Shown piece by piece: positions 17,281 through 26,357 of a DNA stretch of 64,000 nt. The position numbers and the translations under genes are program-made. The stretch's first letter is position 1. Every line of letters begins with the position of its first letter. The notes beneath the pieces are model-generated. The model was not told where the DNA came from. It did not search any database and worked only from the letters and a program-made list of their open reading frames with translations. The stretch comes from JACDDK01 sp041747155 (lineage in GTDB: Bacteria; Actinomycetota; Rubrobacteria; Rubrobacterales; Rubrobacteraceae): contig JBGTFQ010000188.1 of NCBI GenBank assembly GCA_041747155.1, positions 1 to 64,000 on the forward strand. Direction: 5' to 3'.

Positions 17281-18155
17281 GCTGCTACCTCCTCGGTGGT
17301 TTGGGTAATTCTCATGGGAGCGCGAAGGATATCCTTGAGTGTTCGTTCGGCTTCCCGTTGTATCTGGCGAACTCTCTCGGTGGAGATACTGAGTTCGATG
17401 CCGAGTTCTTTAAGGGTTGTCTTCTTGCCGGTCTCCAGGCCGTAGCGTTCTATGAGTACGTGGCGGCTGGTCTCAGGGAGATCTTTCATCGCTTCTAGGA
17501 GATTCAGCACCGCCTCTTCGCGGGCGGCGGCTTCGGCTTCGTCCGGGGAGCGGTCATCCTCGATGACATCCCCGACTTCCGTGGCGTTCTTCTCGTTTCC
17601 AAGTGGTTTGTTGAGGCTCGTGATCTCTTTGGGAGCGTCCAGAACGAAATTTACTTCGTGCGGCTCCCATCCGACGTGGGAGGAGATCTCCTCGGTGGTC
17701 GGTTGACGGCCAAGTTCCGTAGTAAGTTCACCCTGTGCTTTCCGTACTGTACGCAGCTTCTCCACGACGTGATTGGGTAGCCGGACGGCCCGCCCCGTGT
17801 TGACCACGGCACGTTGTACAGCTTGGCGTATCCACCAAGTCGCGTAGGTGGAGAACCTGTAGCCCCTATCCGGGTCGAACTTCTCGACCGCTGTGATCAG
17901 ACCGATATTGCCCTCTTGTATGAGATCCTCGAACGGAAGACCCTGCTGACGGTATTTCTTCGCCACCGAGACGACCAGCCGAAGGTTCCTCTCGATTAGC
18001 TCTTTGTGGGCTTTCGTATCTCCTTTATGAGCCTGGCGGCTAAGTTCGATCTCCTCCGCATGGCTCAGGAGATCGTCGCGACGGATACGGGCCATGTAGG
18101 CACCTAAAAGCTCCGGGGTCTCTTCCGGTACTGAGTTGCGCGTTTTGGTCTTCAT
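17277..18155 (-). CDS. RNA polymerase sigma-70 family factor, group 1/2 type
   Basis: A 292-residue protein with sigma regions 1.2 to 4: DDLLSHAEEIELSRQAHKG, NLRLVVSVAKKYRQQGLPFE, DLIQEGNIGLITAVEKFDP, then YRFSTYATWWIRQAVQRAV (region 2.4), region 3 and the C-terminal ELSISTERVRQIQREAERTL helix-turn-helix of region 4.2. It lacks the long acidic N-terminus of the housekeeping factor and is shorter, so it is probably a group 2 alternative sigma. The overlap with a downstream HtrA protease gene suggests a stress regulon coupling promoter choice with envelope protease synthesis. Confidence 0.93.
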   Translation of the reverse strand: MKTKTRNSVPEETPELLGAYMARIRRDDLLSHAEEIELSRQAHKGDTKAHKELIERNLRLVVSVAKKYRQQGLPFEDLIQEGNIGLITAVEKFDPDRGYRFSTYATWWIRQAVQRAVVNTGRAVRLPNHVVEKLRTVRKAQGELTTELGRQPTTEEISSHVGWEPHEVNFVLDAPKEITSLNKPLGNEKNATEVGDVIEDDRSPDEAEAAAREEAVLNLLEAMKDLPETSRHVLIERYGLETGKKTTLKELGIELSISTERVRQIQREAERTLKDILRAPMRITQTTEEVAA

Positions 18156-18286
18156 GTTTCTCCTCCGTTCTTTCTATTTGTAGTCTTCTAGCCAACAATT
18201 GGTTAGACGAAGCCCGCGATAATCCAGAGCAGTGCCTGCCAACACGAAGCTCAAGCCGGAGCCGAATAACTGCAGCAGAGCGACCG

Positions 18287-19459
18287 TCATGATTCCAACT
18301 TTTGCAAACTCGTCGAGGCAACCTGCGCCTGAGCGACTTCGAGTTGTTCGGCGACCACCGACGGTGGTATGGCATAGGCGATGTCGCCGTAACCAGCTCC
18401 AGCGAACACGGTCCCGACTACCTCGCCTTCCCCGTTGAGTGCCGGACCACCGGAGTTTCCAGGGTTTGCATCACCCCGGATGCTGGTTATGTAGCGGCTT
18501 ACCGAGACATTTCCGTAAGCATCGCGAGCTAAGGCTTGCGAAGTACGCCCGATCCGGCCCGGCTCCGAGTCGAGCGGTCCACCATACGGGTAGCCCACAA
18601 TCGCAACCGATTCACCGGGCTCAGGCTCGGCCACCGTCAAGGCGGACAGATCCAGGCCATCCACTTCCAAGACCGCTACGTCGTTGGTCTGGTCTACGGT
18701 GATGACTTCGGCATCATACCCTTGCCATGCGCCATCTTGATGCACGGCTACCTGGTCGTTTTCGGCAATTACGTGGGCGTTGGTGACGACGACCTCTGGG
18801 GCAGCGACCCATCCTGAGCCGGAAGATCCGGAACCGTAGCCCGGGGCGCCGGTCGCTACTATCTGAACCACACTCTGCGAGGCGTTTTCTAATCCCTGAC
18901 CTTCGATATTCGTACTAGAGTCTGGTAGCTTCGGCTCAGCCACCTGTGGTCTCGGTCCTTCGATCCGCGGTATTGAGTCGAGACTTGCGATGGTATCCAG
19001 TACCAGCCCTGAAGGTAGCCGTTCGTCAACTTTCGCGAGGATTTCGGAGCGTTCGACTGTTTCCCGGAAAGTCTGGGGAAGTGGACTTTGCAGAGTGAAG
19101 GTTCCGAGTACCCAGACAAATAGGACCCCGACCGCAGCGCCTAGGACGGCCCCTCCCACCCCATCTAGCGACCCGATAACGGGAATCCGGCGCAAGGAAG
19201 CTCCGATCCTACCGCCTATCGACCCGGCTATCAGTTGGCCTAGAACCGCGAATATAAGCGCACTCGCAAGCATTACGAACGGTGTGTAGGCGGCTAAACT
19301 CTGCTCCGCTTGGACCAGATACAGAGCTAGTCGGCTACCCAAATAAGCACCCACTGCCAGTCCTGCCAGCGAGAGAGCCCCAGAGGCAAGACCGGCGTAG
19401 AAGCCCCGGAGAGCTAGAAGCGCGATGAGGCCCGCCAGGATCCAATCAAGCAGGGTCAT
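18287..19459 (-). CDS. MarP-like serine protease: CvpA membrane domain plus trypsin domain
   Basis: A 390-residue protein with four N-terminal transmembrane helices of the CvpA type (residues ~1-120, beginning LLDWILAGLIALLALRGFYAGLASG, in parts). They are followed by a periplasmic/extracytoplasmic chymotrypsin-like domain with His in VTNAHVIAEN, Asp in NDVAVLEVDG and Ser in NPGNSGGPALNG. This architecture is that of mycobacterial MarP, needed for acid and oxidative stress survival. It lies 131 bp upstream of the sigma/HtrA pair on the same strand. Three proteolysis/stress genes in a row suggest a shared envelope-stress role. Confidence 0.9.
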   Translation of the reverse strand: MTLLDWILAGLIALLALRGFYAGLASGALSLAGLAVGAYLGSRLALYLVQAEQSLAAYTPFVMLASALIFAVLGQLIAGSIGGRIGASLRRIPVIGSLDGVGGAVLGAAVGVLFVWVLGTFTLQSPLPQTFRETVERSEILAKVDERLPSGLVLDTIASLDSIPRIEGPRPQVAEPKLPDSSTNIEGQGLENASQSVVQIVATGAPGYGSGSSGSGWVAAPEVVVTNAHVIAENDQVAVHQDGAWQGYDAEVITVDQTNDVAVLEVDGLDLSALTVAEPEPGESVAIVGYPYGGPLDSEPGRIGRTSQALARDAYGNVSVSRYITSIRGDANPGNSGGPALNGEGEVVGTVFAGAGYGDIAYAIPPSVVAEQLEVAQAQVASTSLQKLES

Positions 19460-19905
19460 GATTCTCTGCCTCTCGCAATATTCAGCTCCTCCGTCCTACT
19501 GATTTGTCTCTGCCTGTCTACGCTCAACTCTTGTCCTTTTCCCTATGCCTGTATACAAACGCTGACGCCCTACTTATGGGCGCCACAGGATGGTTGCCGA
19601 AGTTAACCTTCGGTCTCGGAGGAAGATTGCTGCTGGCTGTCCTGCTGGTCAATGCCACCGTCCTTCCAGGGGCAATCACCGTCGCGTCCGTCATTGCGGG
19701 GCGGCTGCGATCCACTTCTTCATCTCTTTAGCGCTCCTTTCTTCTCCTACAACCTGGGTCTAGTTTCTTATTTGCATCTGTGAGCTGTGTTTGAGGATCA
19801 TGAGAGTTTCCACAGAAACTTAGACAGGGCATCCGAGGATATGTATTCTGAGTCCGGGCTAGAATATGGCTGGTAGTAGCGAGACTGGATGGAGCTAGAG
19901 AAAAG
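19460..19905. promoter_or_regulatory. Divergent intergenic region with a 6+6 inverted repeat at 19805-19820
   Basis: The 446 bp between the MarP-like gene (minus) and the response regulator (plus) contain no convincing gene. A hydrophobic ORF at 19504-19731 starts with TTG without a ribosome site. A perfect palindrome AGTTTC-CACA-GAAACT lies at 19805-19820, about 85 bp before the response regulator start, and could be an operator for it. Confidence 0.4.
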
Positions 19906-20589
19906 ATGAAACGTATCCTGATCGTCGAGGACGAGCAGAAGCTGGCCCGACTTATAGCGCGGGTTCTTGGAGAGGAAGGCTACTCGCCGGAGACTTCCTA
20001 TGATGGGCGCGAGGGATTGTCTCGCGCTCTCTCAGAGGATTTCGATCTTCTAGTGCTGGATTGGATGCTTCCGGATCGGAGCGGAACCCAGATCGTGCGG
20101 GCGTTGCGGGCAGCGGAGATAGGGGTTCCGGTGTTGATGCTCACGGCTCGAGACCAGATCGAAGACCGCGTTGAAGGTCTAGACGCCGGGGCAGACGACT
20201 ACCTATCCAAACCTTTCGCCTTCCCGGAGCTTCTAGCCCGCGTCCGGGCTCTCACCCGGAGGACTTGGAAGGAAGAGACAAACGACAACCATCTCTCAGC
20301 GGGAGATGTGATCCTGGACCCCATCCGTCACGAGGTGCGTCGCGCCGGTGAGAGAGTTGAACTGACCGCCAAAGAGTTCGCCCTGCTGGCGACGCTTTTG
20401 CAACGTCCGGGCCAGGTCTTTACTCGCTCGGTCCTTCTGGATACCGTGTGGGATGGCTCCTCCGACGTGTACGCGAACGTTGTGGATCTCTACATCTCAT
20501 ACCTGCGAAAGAAGCTAGATCAGAACGGCCAAACCTCTCGCATCCGCACCGTCCGCGGCGTCGGATACACTTTCGAACCCCAAGGCTAG
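19906..20589 (+). CDS. OmpR-family response regulator
   Basis: A 227-residue two-domain regulator. The receiver domain (1-120) has the acidic pair EDE near residue 8, the phospho-acceptor Asp in LLVLDWMLPDRSG, LMLTARD and the conserved Lys in DYLSKPFAFPELL. The C-terminal winged helix ends with ISYLRKKLDQNGQTSRIRTV and RGVGYTF, typical of OmpR/PhoB. It is 6 bp upstream of its histidine kinase partner. The target genes are unknown; autoregulation through the palindrome upstream is possible. Confidence 0.95.
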   Translation: MKRILIVEDEQKLARLIARVLGEEGYSPETSYDGREGLSRALSEDFDLLVLDWMLPDRSGTQIVRALRAAEIGVPVLMLTARDQIEDRVEGLDAGADDYLSKPFAFPELLARVRALTRRTWKEETNDNHLSAGDVILDPIRHEVRRAGERVELTAKEFALLATLLQRPGQVFTRSVLLDTVWDGSSDVYANVVDLYISYLRKKLDQNGQTSRIRTVRGVGYTFEPQG

Positions 20590-20595
20590 GCGGCT

Positions 20596-21864
20596 ATGTT
20601 CGACCGCATCCGTCGCCGCCTCACGCTGGGATACGTCGGGATCCTCGCCCTCATACTGCTGCTGTTCGGAGCCATAGTAGTCGGTGGGTTCTTTCTCATA
20701 GAGAGCCACCGCCAGGACGAGGTGCTAACCGACAAGGCGAACACCAAGCGGGACGAGCTTCTGAAAGATTCGACGTACAGTAGCGATCCCCGTATCCCCA
20801 CATCCTCCGACTCCAACTTAGCTTACTCTCTCATATCTATAGACAAGAGCGCGACTTATGCGCCGGAGAGGAATCCTTCCGGAGCCTCGGACCCGTATCT
20901 CGGGTTACCCTACGAGGAGTCGGCGCTGAGCGCCGCGTGGAATATGAACTCGAAGCCCAAGACCTTTGGGGGTGAGGGGGGATCGGTGCGGGTGATGAGC
21001 GTTCCGGTGGCGAAGACGCAGGATGGCAACGTGCTGGTAGTTCAGGCCGCCCAGCCACGCAGCGTAGTCTGGGAACCCGTAACCACCCTCGCCCTTGTGC
21101 TAGCGGTCGTCGGCCTTGGAGCCCTGGCGCTCGCCTTCGTGGGCGGTCTATTCATGTCCCGCCGGGCGATGCGTCCGGTACAGGATTCGTTCGACCGGCA
21201 GCGGACGTTTATCGCCGACGCATCTCACGAACTAAAGACTCCCCTCACTCTAATCCGGGCCGACGCTGAAGTCCTCCAGCGTGGCATGACCGACCCGGAC
21301 CAGCGAGAGCTCGCCGACGACCTCCTCTCCGAGACCGACCGCATGAACACTGTCCTCTCCGACCTGCTTCTCCTGACCCGCCTGGATGCCGGAAAGCTCT
21401 CCGTGGAACAGGAAACCTTCGATCTCTCCCAGGTAATAATTCAGGCTGCGGAGCGTTTCCGGGCGCGAGCGACTGCGGGGGGAATAAACATCGAAACTGA
21501 ACTCTCCGGTAAGCTCCTGGTTATGGGTGATGAAGAGCGAACCGGACAAATACTTGCAGCGCTCCTCGACAACGCCGTCAGGTTCACGCCCGAAAGAGGC
21601 CGCATCACGATCTCCGGCAAGCAGGAAGACAGAGGGATAAAAGCCTCCGTCACGGACACCGGACCCGGCATAGCCTCCGAACATCTGCCCCGGCTCTTCG
21701 ACCGCTTCTACCGGGCCGAAGCCTCCCGTACCCGGTCGGATGGCGGCACGGGTCTGGGACTAGCCATCGCCCAGGATCTGGCACGCGTTCAGGGCGGCGA
21801 ACTTGTAGCGGGCAACGCCCAAAACGGCGGCGCGGTGTTTACACTCCAGATGCCAACTGGTTAA
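20596..21864 (+). CDS. Sensor histidine kinase, partner of the upstream OmpR regulator
   Basis: A 422-residue transmembrane kinase: TM1 at about residues 13-35, an extracytoplasmic loop of ~125 residues without a recognisable domain, TM2 at ~160-188 followed by a short HAMP-like stretch (MSRRAMRPVQDSFDRQRTF), the HisKA H-box IADASHELKTPLTLIRADAE, and an HATPase domain with N box LLDNAVRFTPERG, G1 VTDTGPGIA, F box RLFDRFYR and G2 GGTGLGLAIAQ. All catalytic boxes are intact. The loop is the probable sensor; its ligand is unknown. Confidence 0.94.
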   Translation: MFDRIRRRLTLGYVGILALILLLFGAIVVGGFFLIESHRQDEVLTDKANTKRDELLKDSTYSSDPRIPTSSDSNLAYSLISIDKSATYAPERNPSGASDPYLGLPYEESALSAAWNMNSKPKTFGGEGGSVRVMSVPVAKTQDGNVLVVQAAQPRSVVWEPVTTLALVLAVVGLGALALAFVGGLFMSRRAMRPVQDSFDRQRTFIADASHELKTPLTLIRADAEVLQRGMTDPDQRELADDLLSETDRMNTVLSDLLLLTRLDAGKLSVEQETFDLSQVIIQAAERFRARATAGGINIETELSGKLLVMGDEERTGQILAALLDNAVRFTPERGRITISGKQEDRGIKASVTDTGPGIASEHLPRLFDRFYRAEASRTRSDGGTGLGLAIAQDLARVQGGELVAGNAQNGGAVFTLQMPTG

Positions 21865-22021
21865 TAGGCGAAGAACATCTAATTGCCCACCACTCGCGTC
21901 AAGAAGTATGTTGCGAGACCTACTCAGTACAACCTCAATGTCCAGTTGCGATCAAACGAAGCATCAAGCTGATATCCAGAGACTCAAGTAAAAAGCCTCC
22001 ACTTTGCAGGACTTTCGGGAG

Positions 22022-22063
22022 CGCGCTCGGCAGGACTCGAACCTGCGACCTCCTGATTCGTAG
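22022..22063 (-). tRNA. 3' half of a tRNA-Arg(ACG)-like gene, probable integration scar
   Basis: Read on the minus strand, the sequence has an anticodon loop CTACGAA, the 3' anticodon strand, a variable AGGTC, a perfect TpsiC arm (GCAGG-TTCGAGT-CCTGC) and a 3' acceptor strand CGAGCGC plus discriminator. No D arm or 5' acceptor strand precedes it, so this is only the 3' half of a tRNA. Such halves are left by elements that integrate into tRNA 3' ends. The rest of the 425-bp gap (21865-22289) has two copies of GCTCCCGTCA near 22159 and 22170 but no integrase I could recognise. Confidence 0.7.
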
Positions 22064-22289
22064 TCCGAATTATGCAGTTCTATGCGGTTCTTAAAGGTAC
22101 GTTTAAAGCATTTCTAAAGCATTTTCGGTATCTTGAGGAACTATGCTGCTCGATGCCGCTCCCGTCACGCTCCCGTCAAAACGATTGCTGTCCGTAAGGA
22201 TGAAGGAACACAGCTGAATCAACAATATTTTACAGGTATAGTCAGCAGAAGAAACGCATTTCAGCAACGTTTACGATTAGTCAGGTGAT

Positions 22290-22713
22290 TCAATGCAAGA
22301 GATCGCGCCCGTCGCGCAGCAGCCTTACGTTCTGAAGAGCTACGTCGAAGCTGCGCGCCAGTGTTTCTTGGGTGAGCGACACTATGTGTGGCGTGACCAC
22401 GACATTGTCTAAGGCCATGAGCGTGCTGTCGGGAGGAGGGGGCTACTTGGCCAACACATCGAGGGCGGCCCGCAAGCGGCCGCTCGTTGGAGCCTCAACC
22501 AACGCCCCTCTCCCAATGAGCCCGTCGCGCGCAGTGTTGACTAGGACGGCGCCCGGCTTCACACGCGTCAGTGCAGACCGGTCGAGCAGACTTTCAGTTT
22601 CCGAGATCAGAGGCACGTGCAGTGACACAACATCGAATTCTTTGAGCAGGTTGTCGAGAGCTCGACGCTCAATCCCGAGGTCCGAGCGCCCGCTCCTATT
22701 TGTGTAAACTACG
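22290..22713 (-). pseudogene. D-2-hydroxyacid dehydrogenase remnant with amber stop and missing N-terminus
   Basis: In one continuous frame the minus strand reads VVYTNRSGRSDLGIERRALD, then LLKEFDVVSLHVPLI and the NAD-domain motif VKPGAVLVNTARDGLIGRGA, then ALDVLAK, a TAG, and PPPPDSTLMALDNVVVTPHI with a normal C-terminus ending at 22290. The TAG at about 22443-22445 is where relatives usually have Glu or another residue, so it looks like a point mutation. The N-terminal catalytic half and the first part of the NAD domain are absent; a stop and unrelated AT-rich sequence lie upstream. The gene is dead. It is next to the tRNA scar. Confidence 0.75.
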
Positions 22714-22866
22714 TGTGGATGTTACGTATTTGACAGGTTGGGTGCCAAGTACTTGATGACTGCGCTGCCCACACACCGCTACAGTAGAGTACGTAAAGTG
22801 CAGCGAGCACAAACTAGCTAAGAAGTCCGATGGTAGCATTACCGGAAAGGACGGAGCTTTCGGATG

Positions 22867-22898
22867 CCCGCCTTTCCGTCCGTCGCGGCGGGGTTTTT
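22867..22898 (+). terminator. Rho-independent terminator-like hairpin
   Basis: CCCGCC (22867-22872) pairs with GGCGGG (22887-22892) across a 14-nt loop and is followed by GTTTTT. No intact plus-strand gene ends just upstream, so it may be a relic of a lost gene or serve a short transcript starting in 22.7-22.8 kb. Confidence 0.5.
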
Positions 22899-22980
22899 GC
22901 GCCGTTTGGCGAGTTGGCGGACGGAGGTTTATGTACCTATCAAAGGTGAGTAGAGTGGTGCATGAAGGCAGGAGTGTAGC

Positions 22981-23754
22981 GTGGGGCGGGTGATCCTGCT
23001 TGGCACCGGCGACCCGCTGAACGAAGAACGGGCCCAAACGTCCCTGGCCGTCCCCCTAGCTGGGAACGAGACCCTGCTCCTGGACACCTCCAGCGGCACC
23101 GTCCTGCTCCGCCAGCTAGAAGTCGCCGGTATCGCCCTAGAGAGTATCCGCCACCTCTTCATAAGCCACCGCCACTTCGACCACGCTGGTGGCCTTGCGC
23201 CTCTATTAGTGGCCCTCACGCCGCTCCGCGAGACTTTCATCACCGTCCACGCCCCGCCCGAGACGCTCCGCGCTCTCCACGACCTGCTCGAACTCACCAT
23301 ACCCGGCGTCGAGACCTGGCTCGGCGACCGCCTCAAATGGAACGAGCTTACCCTCGGAGAGCCCACCCCTGCGGGCAATGCCGAAGTCATCCCCTTTGCC
23401 GTGGACCACGGTCTCGAATGTGTCGGCTTTCGCATCGCCCAGGGCGGCTCGGCCCTCGTCTACGCCGCCGACACCCGACCCTCTCCCAATGTTGCCCGGT
23501 ACGCCAGAGACGCTGATATCCTAATCCACGAAGCCTACGGACTCTCTGGGGACGCGGATCAGGCTCATACCTTCGGCCATTCCACCGCCGCCGAGGCGGG
23601 CCGGGCGGCGCGGGAGGCTGGGGTGAGGCGGCTAGTGCTCACCCACTTCCGGGCGAGCCGCTACGCCAACCCGCTGGAGCTGGCCATGGAGGCTAAAGTC
23701 GCCTTCGAGGGACCGGTGGACGCCGCAAGCGACTTGGAGGCCTTCGACTGCTAG
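22981..23754 (+). CDS. MBL-fold metallohydrolase (RNase Z / arylsulfatase-like)
   Basis: A 257-residue metallo-beta-lactamase-fold protein. Motif HRHFDHAGGLAPL gives the HxHxDH-type ligands (here His-Arg-His-Phe-Asp-His). Further ligands are Asp in VYAADTRPSPN and His in HTFGHSTAAEAGR, and the final block is LVLTHFRASRY. This resembles RNase Z-like hydrolases used on small molecules as well as RNA; the substrate is not predictable. GTG start at 22981. It stands alone, 72 bp upstream of the cyclase-kinase gene on the same strand. Confidence 0.85.
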   Translation: MGRVILLGTGDPLNEERAQTSLAVPLAGNETLLLDTSSGTVLLRQLEVAGIALESIRHLFISHRHFDHAGGLAPLLVALTPLRETFITVHAPPETLRALHDLLELTIPGVETWLGDRLKWNELTLGEPTPAGNAEVIPFAVDHGLECVGFRIAQGGSALVYAADTRPSPNVARYARDADILIHEAYGLSGDADQAHTFGHSTAAEAGRAAREAGVRRLVLTHFRASRYANPLELAMEAKVAFEGPVDAASDLEAFDC

Positions 23755-23826
23755 TAAAGGCGTGTAGTGTAGCCTCTGTCACCCCGGTATTCTATAGTGT
23801 CAGCAGGAAAGGAGGACGCACAAGAA

Positions 23827-26169
23827 ATGACAGGAGCGCCGCAAGGCAGGCCTGCAGGTAAGCCTGCTAGACCATTCCAGGACTTACCTGGTGGCGAGGT
23901 TACGTTCCTGTTCACCGACATACAAGGCTCCACCTCCATGTGGGAGCGAGACGCGGCGAGGATGCAGCAAGCCCTGGTTCGCCACGATGAAATACTGCGT
24001 ACCGCAGTCACCGAAAACGGTGGCCAGGTCTTCAAGATGGTCGGCGATGCCTGCTACGCGGTATTCTCCTCCGCCCCGGAAGCCCTCCGGGCCGGCGTTG
24101 CCGTCCAGAAGGCAATCTTCAAAGAGCCCTGGGACGAACGGAGCCGCGTCCGCATCAGGATGGCCCTTCACACCGGAGAGGCTGAGGAACGTGACGGCGA
24201 CTACTTCGGCCCGCCCCTGAACCGCCTGTCTAGGCTAGTGTCCGCCGGCCACGGAGGACAGACCCTCATCTCCAAAGCCACCAAGGAACTGGTCGAAGAT
24301 CACCTCCCGCAGGATGTCCGCCTGCGGGATATGGGTGAGCGGCGCCTCAAAGACCTCAAAGAGCCGGAGAGGATTTTCCAGCTTCTCGCTCCGGACCTCC
24401 CCGAAGAGTTCCCACCCCTGAAAACTCTGGAGACGAGCTCTAACGAGGACCGATACCGCCTAATAGAGAAGATCGGCTCTGGAGGCATGGCCGAAGTCTA
24501 CCTGGCTTACGACGAGTTCCTCCAGCGCGAGGTAGCCTTCAAAGTCTTAGATAGGAAGTACGCCGAGAACAAAGAGGCCATAGAGCGCTTCCGCCGCGAA
24601 GCAAGAAACGCCGCCTCACTGCGTCACCCAAACATCGTCGCCACCCACGACCGGGGAGAGACGGAGAACGGCACCTACTACATAGTCATGGAATACCTCG
24701 AAGGCGGAACACTGGAAGACCTCATCGGGGGAGCAGGCCCGCTGCCGCCAAGAGAAGCCGCCGAGATAGCCGTGGAGATCGCCGACGCCCTCACCGTAGC
24801 CCACGAAAACGACGTCATTCACCGGGACATAAAACCCCAGAACATACTCCTCTCAAGCACGGGAGAGGCAAAAGTCGCCGACTTCGGCATAGCCCGGGCG
24901 GCCTCGGCCACCACCATGACCCAGGCGGGCAGTATTCTCGGCACCGTGCACTACATCTCACCCGAACAGGCTCTGGGAGAGCTCGCCACCCCACAGAGCG
25001 ACCTCTACTCGTTGGGAGTGGTCCTGTACGAGATGCTGACTGGAGAGCTACCCTACGAAGCCGAGACACCGGTCGGGGTCATCATGAAGCACGTAAGCGG
25101 CCTCACCCGCACGGCAAGAGAAGTAAACCCCCTGGTGCCCGAAGAACTGGATGATCTCGTAAGCCGGCTGCTCACAAAAGACCCCGAAGAGCGTCCCGCC
25201 GACGCCGCGACACTGGTAGAAGAGCTGGAGCAGATCGCGCAATCGCTGCCGGAAGTCCTGGAGGCCGAGCGCGTACGAGGCACCACGACCCGGGGTTCAG
25301 GCTCCTCCGGCACACACACCACGGGCTCACGCAGCAGAGGTACAAGAGGGGGGACCAGGCGGAAGATCGGTACTGGCAGCGGAACCGGTGGCGGGATGAA
25401 GATAGGCCCCGCGCGGACACCTGGAAGGCTTCAGCTCCGGGGAATCCTTCTCGCGGCGGTGCTCGTGGTGGTGAGCTTGGGGATCATTGCCTTCGTGGCG
25501 CTACAGCAGGGAGGGTGGCCGTTTGGGGCGCAGGCTGAGACTTTGCCCGAACCGTCGCCCGATGAGATCAGCGCTCCACTCGACCCCGGAAAGTACACCA
25601 CCGACGAGTTCGATCTGGACCTCTCGTTCGACATCGATGAGGGCGGGCTTTGGCGGATGACCGGCTCCGAGGTATCGGATACCATCGAACTCACCACGGC
25701 GAACTCATCGGAAGCGTTGGCCGGGAACTATCCGTCACTAGGCATCAGCCTTCCCAACGAAGTCTTCACTCCAAACGGACAGGACCAAATTTCTCAAAAT
25801 GCTATCGAGCGGAGGACGGACGTCCCCGACGACCTCGTCGCCTGGTTGCGTAACCACCCGAACCTGAAAACCTCCGAGCCCAAGCCTGTCACCATCGGGG
25901 GCCGGGAGGGGACACAACTCGACGTGAGGCTCTCTCCAGTCCCAAAGGACTACTCTGCCGCTTGCGGTCCGACGCCGTGCGTCTACCTTCTAGGGACGTC
26001 GGACGGGGGTGGACTCTACCTCCTTGAGGGATCCCGGAACCAGTTGATCGTCATGGACGACATCGAGGGCAAGAAGGCCGTCATCGCCGTGAGCTCTAGC
26101 GCCAATGCTCTTGACAACTTCCTCCCAAAGGCACAAGAGGTTATCGACACCGTAGAGTGGGGTGTTTGA
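23827..26169 (+). CDS. Class III nucleotide cyclase fused to a transmembrane Ser/Thr kinase with an external sensor domain
   Basis: A 780-residue protein with four parts. (1) Cyclase domain, residues ~23-190: metal-binding FTDIQGST and MVGDACYAVF, plus LNRLSRLVSAGHGG with the transition-state Asn/Arg. (2) PknB-like kinase, ~212-470: P-loop IGSGGMAEVY, VIHRDIKPQNILL, DFGIARA. (3) Gly/Thr/Arg-rich linker and one TM helix at ~538-559. (4) Extracytoplasmic domain, ~578-780, with a Cys pair (CGPTPC). Part 4 is clearly homologous to the lipoprotein encoded next (PGKYTTDEF versus PGKYVTDEF, KAQEVIDTVEW versus KAQEVLDTVEW). The start at 23827 follows AAAGGAGG by 11 nt; an in-frame GTG at 23797 is possible. 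A kinase sensing an external cue and driving an attached cyclase is the simplest reading. Confidence 0.9.
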   Translation: MTGAPQGRPAGKPARPFQDLPGGEVTFLFTDIQGSTSMWERDAARMQQALVRHDEILRTAVTENGGQVFKMVGDACYAVFSSAPEALRAGVAVQKAIFKEPWDERSRVRIRMALHTGEAEERDGDYFGPPLNRLSRLVSAGHGGQTLISKATKELVEDHLPQDVRLRDMGERRLKDLKEPERIFQLLAPDLPEEFPPLKTLETSSNEDRYRLIEKIGSGGMAEVYLAYDEFLQREVAFKVLDRKYAENKEAIERFRREARNAASLRHPNIVATHDRGETENGTYYIVMEYLEGGTLEDLIGGAGPLPPREAAEIAVEIADALTVAHENDVIHRDIKPQNILLSSTGEAKVADFGIARAASATTMTQAGSILGTVHYISPEQALGELATPQSDLYSLGVVLYEMLTGELPYEAETPVGVIMKHVSGLTRTAREVNPLVPEELDDLVSRLLTKDPEERPADAATLVEELEQIAQSLPEVLEAERVRGTTTRGSGSSGTHTTGSRSRGTRGGTRRKIGTGSGTGGGMKIGPARTPGRLQLRGILLAAVLVVVSLGIIAFVALQQGGWPFGAQAETLPEPSPDEISAPLDPGKYTTDEFDLDLSFDIDEGGLWRMTGSEVSDTIELTTANSSEALAGNYPSLGISLPNEVFTPNGQDQISQNAIERRTDVPDDLVAWLRNHPNLKTSEPKPVTIGGREGTQLDVRLSPVPKDYSAACGPTPCVYLLGTSDGGGLYLLEGSRNQLIVMDDIEGKKAVIAVSSSANALDNFLPKAQEVIDTVEWGV

Positions 26170-26323
26170 GTTGCTCTTACCAGTGCCCCGGCAATTCAGG
26201 GATCGTCAAGGCAACGGGATTGTGAATCATCAATTCGCTGCGGCAAACTCAACAGGATGGGTGTCAAATATTTAATATGCGGGCCTCCGCGCCGGTGGTA
26301 GGGTGAGCTTAGATAGTAGCGGA

Positions 26324-26342
26324 GACCGCCGCTTTGGCGGTC
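26324..26342 (+). other. Hairpin just ahead of the lipoprotein gene
   Basis: Perfect 7-bp stem GACCGCC / GGCGGTC with a 5-nt loop, ending 15 nt before the ATG at 26358. It could attenuate transcription from the kinase gene or shape the leader of the lipoprotein mRNA; it has no T-run. Confidence 0.45.
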
Positions 26343-26357
26343 AGTGAAGGAGAAAGT

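Noticed and set aside
19504..19731. Plus-strand ORF of 75 residues with hydrophobic segments
   Set aside because: TTG start, no ribosome site, composition like non-coding DNA, inside a divergent promoter region.
22081..22200. Minus-strand frame ending DTENALEML upstream of the tRNA half, considered as an integrase C-terminus
   Set aside because: No tyrosine-recombinase motif (R-x-x-H or active Tyr) is visible, so the assignment cannot be supported.
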